Origin: a virus
Reading direction: 5' to 3' (one strand)
DNA length: 22,110 nt
IMG/VR virus record: IMGVR_UViG_3300048589_001002
Location: 1 to 22,110 of that record
The notes under the pieces are model-generated. The model worked only from the letters and a program-made list of their open reading frames with translations, was not told the DNA's origin and searched no databases. The position numbers and the translations under genes are program-made. Shown piece by piece: positions 19,626 through 22,110 of this stretch (position 1 is the stretch's first letter; every line of letters begins with the position of its first letter).

Positions 19626-20615
19626 ATGATTTTCAATAAAGCAAACAACGGCAACACCGAACTCCGCACCCTCACCGGTTCTTACTACAAATCCAACGAT
19701 TTCGACAAAATCAGCGTCAAAATCATGCTCGCTTCCGAAGACCTGCAGGAACTTATCGGGAAAGAAATCTTCCAACGTGCCGAAAACCACTATCTCAGCG
19801 CCGACTACTTGGCCGCCACCGACCCCGCCCTGAACGACCAACTTGTCCAACACATCCAGCTCCCTATCTCCTTCCTCGCAACCCTCTGGCACTACCAGGG
19901 AAACGACATCAGCCACGAAGATTCTGGCCGCAAAATGAAAATCGACCCCGAATCCGAAAAAATGGCGTGGGAGTGGATGTACGACCGCGACGATGCCGCC
20001 GCCCTCCGCAATTACCAAAAGGCGTTCGATAGGCTTGTCAAATTCCTGAACGCCAACGCCGCCGACCTCGAAGAATGGAAAGATTCCACCGCCCGCAAAA
20101 AAACACTCGCCCTGTTCATCCCCACCTACGAGGCGTTCAACGACCTGTTCTCCATCGACAGCTCCCCGGTTTTCTTTCTCCGCATCGCACCCATCATGCG
20201 CGAAGTGGAGCGCAAATTCATCAAACCCATAATCGGTGCCGAAAAATTCACAGAACTCAAAGAACTTATCGCTTCTGGCGAAGAAATCTTTGAAGATGTC
20301 CAGGAACTTATCGAAACAATCTGCACCCCTATCCCATTGCTCACTATGGCAATCGCCGTCAAACGTTTTTCGCTTTCACTCATTCCCGAGGGCGTTGTCC
20401 AAAATTTCATCTCCGAACGCCACACCGCAAAAGCAAGCTACCCCGCCACGCTCGACATCGTCAATGCCGTTGCAAAATCCCTCCACACCGATGGCCTCAA
20501 CTTGCTCAACGAACTCAAAAAATACTGGTCCACAATCAATACCGACGAATCCGACCAATCCATCACCAACATGCTCCCAACCATGGACCCAACCGACAAA
20601 TTCATCTCCCTCTAA
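19626..20615 (+). CDS. Phage structural protein, possibly head-tail connector
   Basis: A 329-residue protein of mainly helical character. It begins MIFNKANNGNTELRTLTGSY. The helices run through DLQELIGKEIFQRAENHYLS, WEWMYDRDDAAALRNYQKAF and a second half with EVERKFIKPIIGAEKFTELK. The two halves each contain an xxIGxExFxxL-like element (ELIGKEIFQRA and PIIGAEKFTEL), so it may be an internal duplication. I associate it with a Bacteroidetes-specific phage family of unknown function. It sits after the portal, where a connector or adaptor is expected. Confidence 0.7.
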   Translation: MIFNKANNGNTELRTLTGSYYKSNDFDKISVKIMLASEDLQELIGKEIFQRAENHYLSADYLAATDPALNDQLVQHIQLPISFLATLWHYQGNDISHEDSGRKMKIDPESEKMAWEWMYDRDDAAALRNYQKAFDRLVKFLNANAADLEEWKDSTARKKTLALFIPTYEAFNDLFSIDSSPVFFLRIAPIMREVERKFIKPIIGAEKFTELKELIASGEEIFEDVQELIETICTPIPLLTMAIAVKRFSLSLIPEGVVQNFISERHTAKASYPATLDIVNAVAKSLHTDGLNLLNELKKYWSTINTDESDQSITNMLPTMDPTDKFISL

Positions 20616-20625
20616 CCGCCCAATA

Positions 20626-20650
20626 GTCCAAATCGTCCAACTTGTCCAAC
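20626..20650 (+). repeat. GTCC 9-bp periodic repeat, site 4
   Basis: GTCCAA starts at 20626, 20635 and 20644, exactly 9 bp apart, 21 bp (from the last unit's start) before ATG 20665. Confidence 0.7.
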
Positions 20651-20664
20651 TCAAAAACAAAAAA

Positions 20665-21606
20665 ATGACAACCATCGAAATCGCCGAAAACAACCACACC
20701 GCCCAATACCCTTCCACCTGGTCCGAATTGTCAAACCCCCAATTCGAGTTCATCATCAAAAACTGGCAAAACGTGGTCAACGGCATTTTCGACCAAAACG
20801 AGTTCCTCCTCCGGGTGCTTTATTTTTTCCTCGGAATCAAGCGCACCCGACTTCACTCCTGGAAAGACAAAAATCTTAGCCAGCAGCAACTCGAAGACAA
20901 ATACGCCAACATCTGGCAGCTCACCGAAACCCTCAATTGGCTTTTCCGCACCGAAACAACCCCCGACGGCTCTTTCGTTTTGCTCGATTACACCGAAATC
21001 GAAAACCGATTCCCCGTGCTGCATTCTCATGGCATTGATTTTCACGGACCCGCAACTGCAATGCTCGACATCACTTTTGGCGAATACCGCCACGCCTGGG
21101 ACAAATTCGAGGCTTATGGCATTTCAAAATCCCCTGCCGACCTCGACGCCTTTGTCGCAACCCTATACCGCCCCCTTCACAACAACATCGAACAGCTCAA
21201 ACTTTCCCCCGATTTCGACGGAAACCACCGCCAACCATTCAACCCAAACCTCACACAGCACTATGCCGCACTTTTGGCCGATGTGCCTTCGTGGAAAAAA
21301 TCCGCAATCTGGCTCTGGTTTTTCAATGCCGACAAATACATCAAATCCGGCGATGTCCAAATCGGCAACAAAATCATTTGTTTCGAAACGCTTTTCACAA
21401 CAAAAAAATATACCGATGATGATGAAAACGAATCCCTCGATGAAAACGACCTTGGCCTCATTGGCCTTCTTTTCATGATCGCCGAAAGCAAACTCTTCGG
21501 CTCTCCCGCCCATGTCGACCGCACCAACTACATCGACATCCTAACCGCCCTCCTTTACTGGAAAAAACAATCCGACAACCTAAAATCCCTCTACCCGTCC
21601 AACTAG
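20665..21606 (+). CDS. Hypothetical phage structural-region protein
   Basis: A 313-residue protein. ATG 20665 is chosen because the frame upstream runs antiparallel in style through the previous gene and lacks family features. It starts MTTIEIAENNHTAQYPSTW, has a helical first half (FIIKNWQNVVNGIFDQNEFL), aromatic turns, an acidic stretch DDDENESLDEN (about 256-266), and ends YPSN, with its last codons made by the GTCC repeat. No family is recognised. Position suggests a head-completion or tail-related protein. Confidence 0.75.
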   Translation: MTTIEIAENNHTAQYPSTWSELSNPQFEFIIKNWQNVVNGIFDQNEFLLRVLYFFLGIKRTRLHSWKDKNLSQQQLEDKYANIWQLTETLNWLFRTETTPDGSFVLLDYTEIENRFPVLHSHGIDFHGPATAMLDITFGEYRHAWDKFEAYGISKSPADLDAFVATLYRPLHNNIEQLKLSPDFDGNHRQPFNPNLTQHYAALLADVPSWKKSAIWLWFFNADKYIKSGDVQIGNKIICFETLFTTKKYTDDDENESLDENDLGLIGLLFMIAESKLFGSPAHVDRTNYIDILTALLYWKKQSDNLKSLYPSN

Positions 21607-21621
21607 TCCAATCTGTCCAAC
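21597..21621 (+). repeat. GTCC 9-bp periodic repeat, site 5
   Basis: GTCCAA starts at 21597, 21606 and 21615, exactly 9 bp apart. The first unit codes for the end of the previous protein and its TAG stop. The last lies 21 bp before ATG 21636, the same distance as at site 4. Confidence 0.7.
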
Positions 21622-21635
21622 AAAAAAAAGAAACA

Positions 21636-22110
21636 ATGATAAAAATTACCTATTTCAACACCCTCCTCTCCCAACTCCTCCAAGAAGTCAACGTCCAACT
21701 CCTCGAAAACTTCCAATCAACTATAGCCGGCTTTGTCCTCGTCGCCAACGAAAAACACCTCGTCCGCCGCCTTGCCGACAATCCCGGCATCTGGCTCGCG
21801 GCCACCATCCCCAGTGCCGACCCCGAAACTGTCAACGAAGACAACTTCGCCGAAAACAACATCGTCTGGCTTTTCGTCCTCGAAAAAACCGACCCCGGCA
21901 ACTTCACCGCAACCGAAGAACTCGAACATTACCAAAAAATACAAGACGTGGTAACCGCCGTCAAAAACTGGTTGCGCCATGCAAAGCTCTCCGGTAACGA
22001 ACACCTCGAATACCTAAACCTCTCTTCCATCCACACCGACCCCGAATACCAGTTGGGCGGATGGAACGGCTGGTCAATCAACTTCAACTTCGACCCCGCG
22101 GGCGCCTGGC
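21636..22110 (+). CDS. Hypothetical phage protein, C-terminally cut by the window
   Basis: From ATG 21636 the frame stays open to the right edge (158 codons). The N-terminal part is helical (MIKITYFNTLLSQLLQEVNV), the middle acidic, and the visible end aromatic (GGWNGWSINFNFDP), suggesting a beta-rich C-terminus. No family is recognised. It continues the run of genes each preceded by a GTCC repeat and is likely a connector or tail-module gene. The stop is outside the window. Confidence 0.75.
   Translation, partial: MIKITYFNTLLSQLLQEVNVQLLENFQSTIAGFVLVANEKHLVRRLADNPGIWLAATIPSADPETVNEDNFAENNIVWLFVLEKTDPGNFTATEELEHYQKIQDVVTAVKNWLRHAKLSGNEHLEYLNLSSIHTDPEYQLGGWNGWSINFNFDPAGAW

Noticed and set aside
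20236-20664. N-terminal extension of the gene at 20665
   Set aside because: The extension overlaps the previous gene in another frame and is a Ser/Pro/Asn-rich string without domain features. ATG 20665 has the normal A-rich leader.
15608-21621. CRISPR array
   Set aside because: The GTCC words are 9 bp apart with no spacers of about 30 bp, and the sites are kilobases apart.

Overview
This window looks like most of a tailed-phage or prophage head module, with part of an early region, from a Bacteroidota host (Bacteroidetes). The assignment rests on three things. Shine-Dalgarno sequences are weak or absent, and starts have A-rich leaders. Two divergent promoters carry the Bacteroidetes -7 element TAnnTTTG (TATATTTG, 16387-16394 on + and 16333-16326 on -). 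Several protein and repeat types resemble those I know from Bacteroidetes prophages. All supported genes but one lie on the + strand. No tRNA, rRNA or CRISPR array was seen.

Layout. 1-3305 is an accessory/early region: the end of a protein with an acidic LPF tail, a second LPF-tailed protein, then AT-rich small genes in large spacers (including a zinc-ribbon protein and a PAPS-reductase-like PP-loop enzyme), and an RHH-like protein that also ends LPF. 3306-3907 is non-coding, with a terminator and a cluster of eleven TTGTAAT/ATTACAA words. 3908-13649 is a tight head operon: two unknown proteins, S49 prohead protease, major capsid protein with an N-terminal coiled coil, a capsid-adjacent protein, a stealth-like sugar transferase, an unknown protein, two tandem phospholipase-D-like half proteins, a candidate small terminase, another small protein and the large terminase. 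13650-14149 is AT-rich and non-coding. 14150-17716 is an inserted-looking control and cargo block: a frameshifted small ORF, tyrosine recombinase, small XRE-like protein, two small membrane proteins, a divergent RHH regulator/KilA-N pair and three small unknown genes. 17898-22110 resumes structural genes: a small conserved-looking protein, a probable portal, and three further head or connector candidates, the last cut by the window edge.

How it works together. The protease, capsid, terminase and portal together define a packaging and capsid-assembly machine, but the order is permuted (protease-capsid-terminase-integrase block-portal) relative to the common terminase-portal-protease-capsid order. 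The recombinase, XRE-like, RHH and KilA-N genes suggest a temperate element.

The most unusual signals are: the TTGTAAT cluster; five intergenic sites each with three GTCC words at about 9-bp period; two 5' leader hairpins of the same architecture in front of unrelated genes; the tandem PLD-like pair with a sugar transferase inside the head operon; a repeat-like palindrome read in frame at the portal N-terminus; and a codon-use switch inside the terminase gene.
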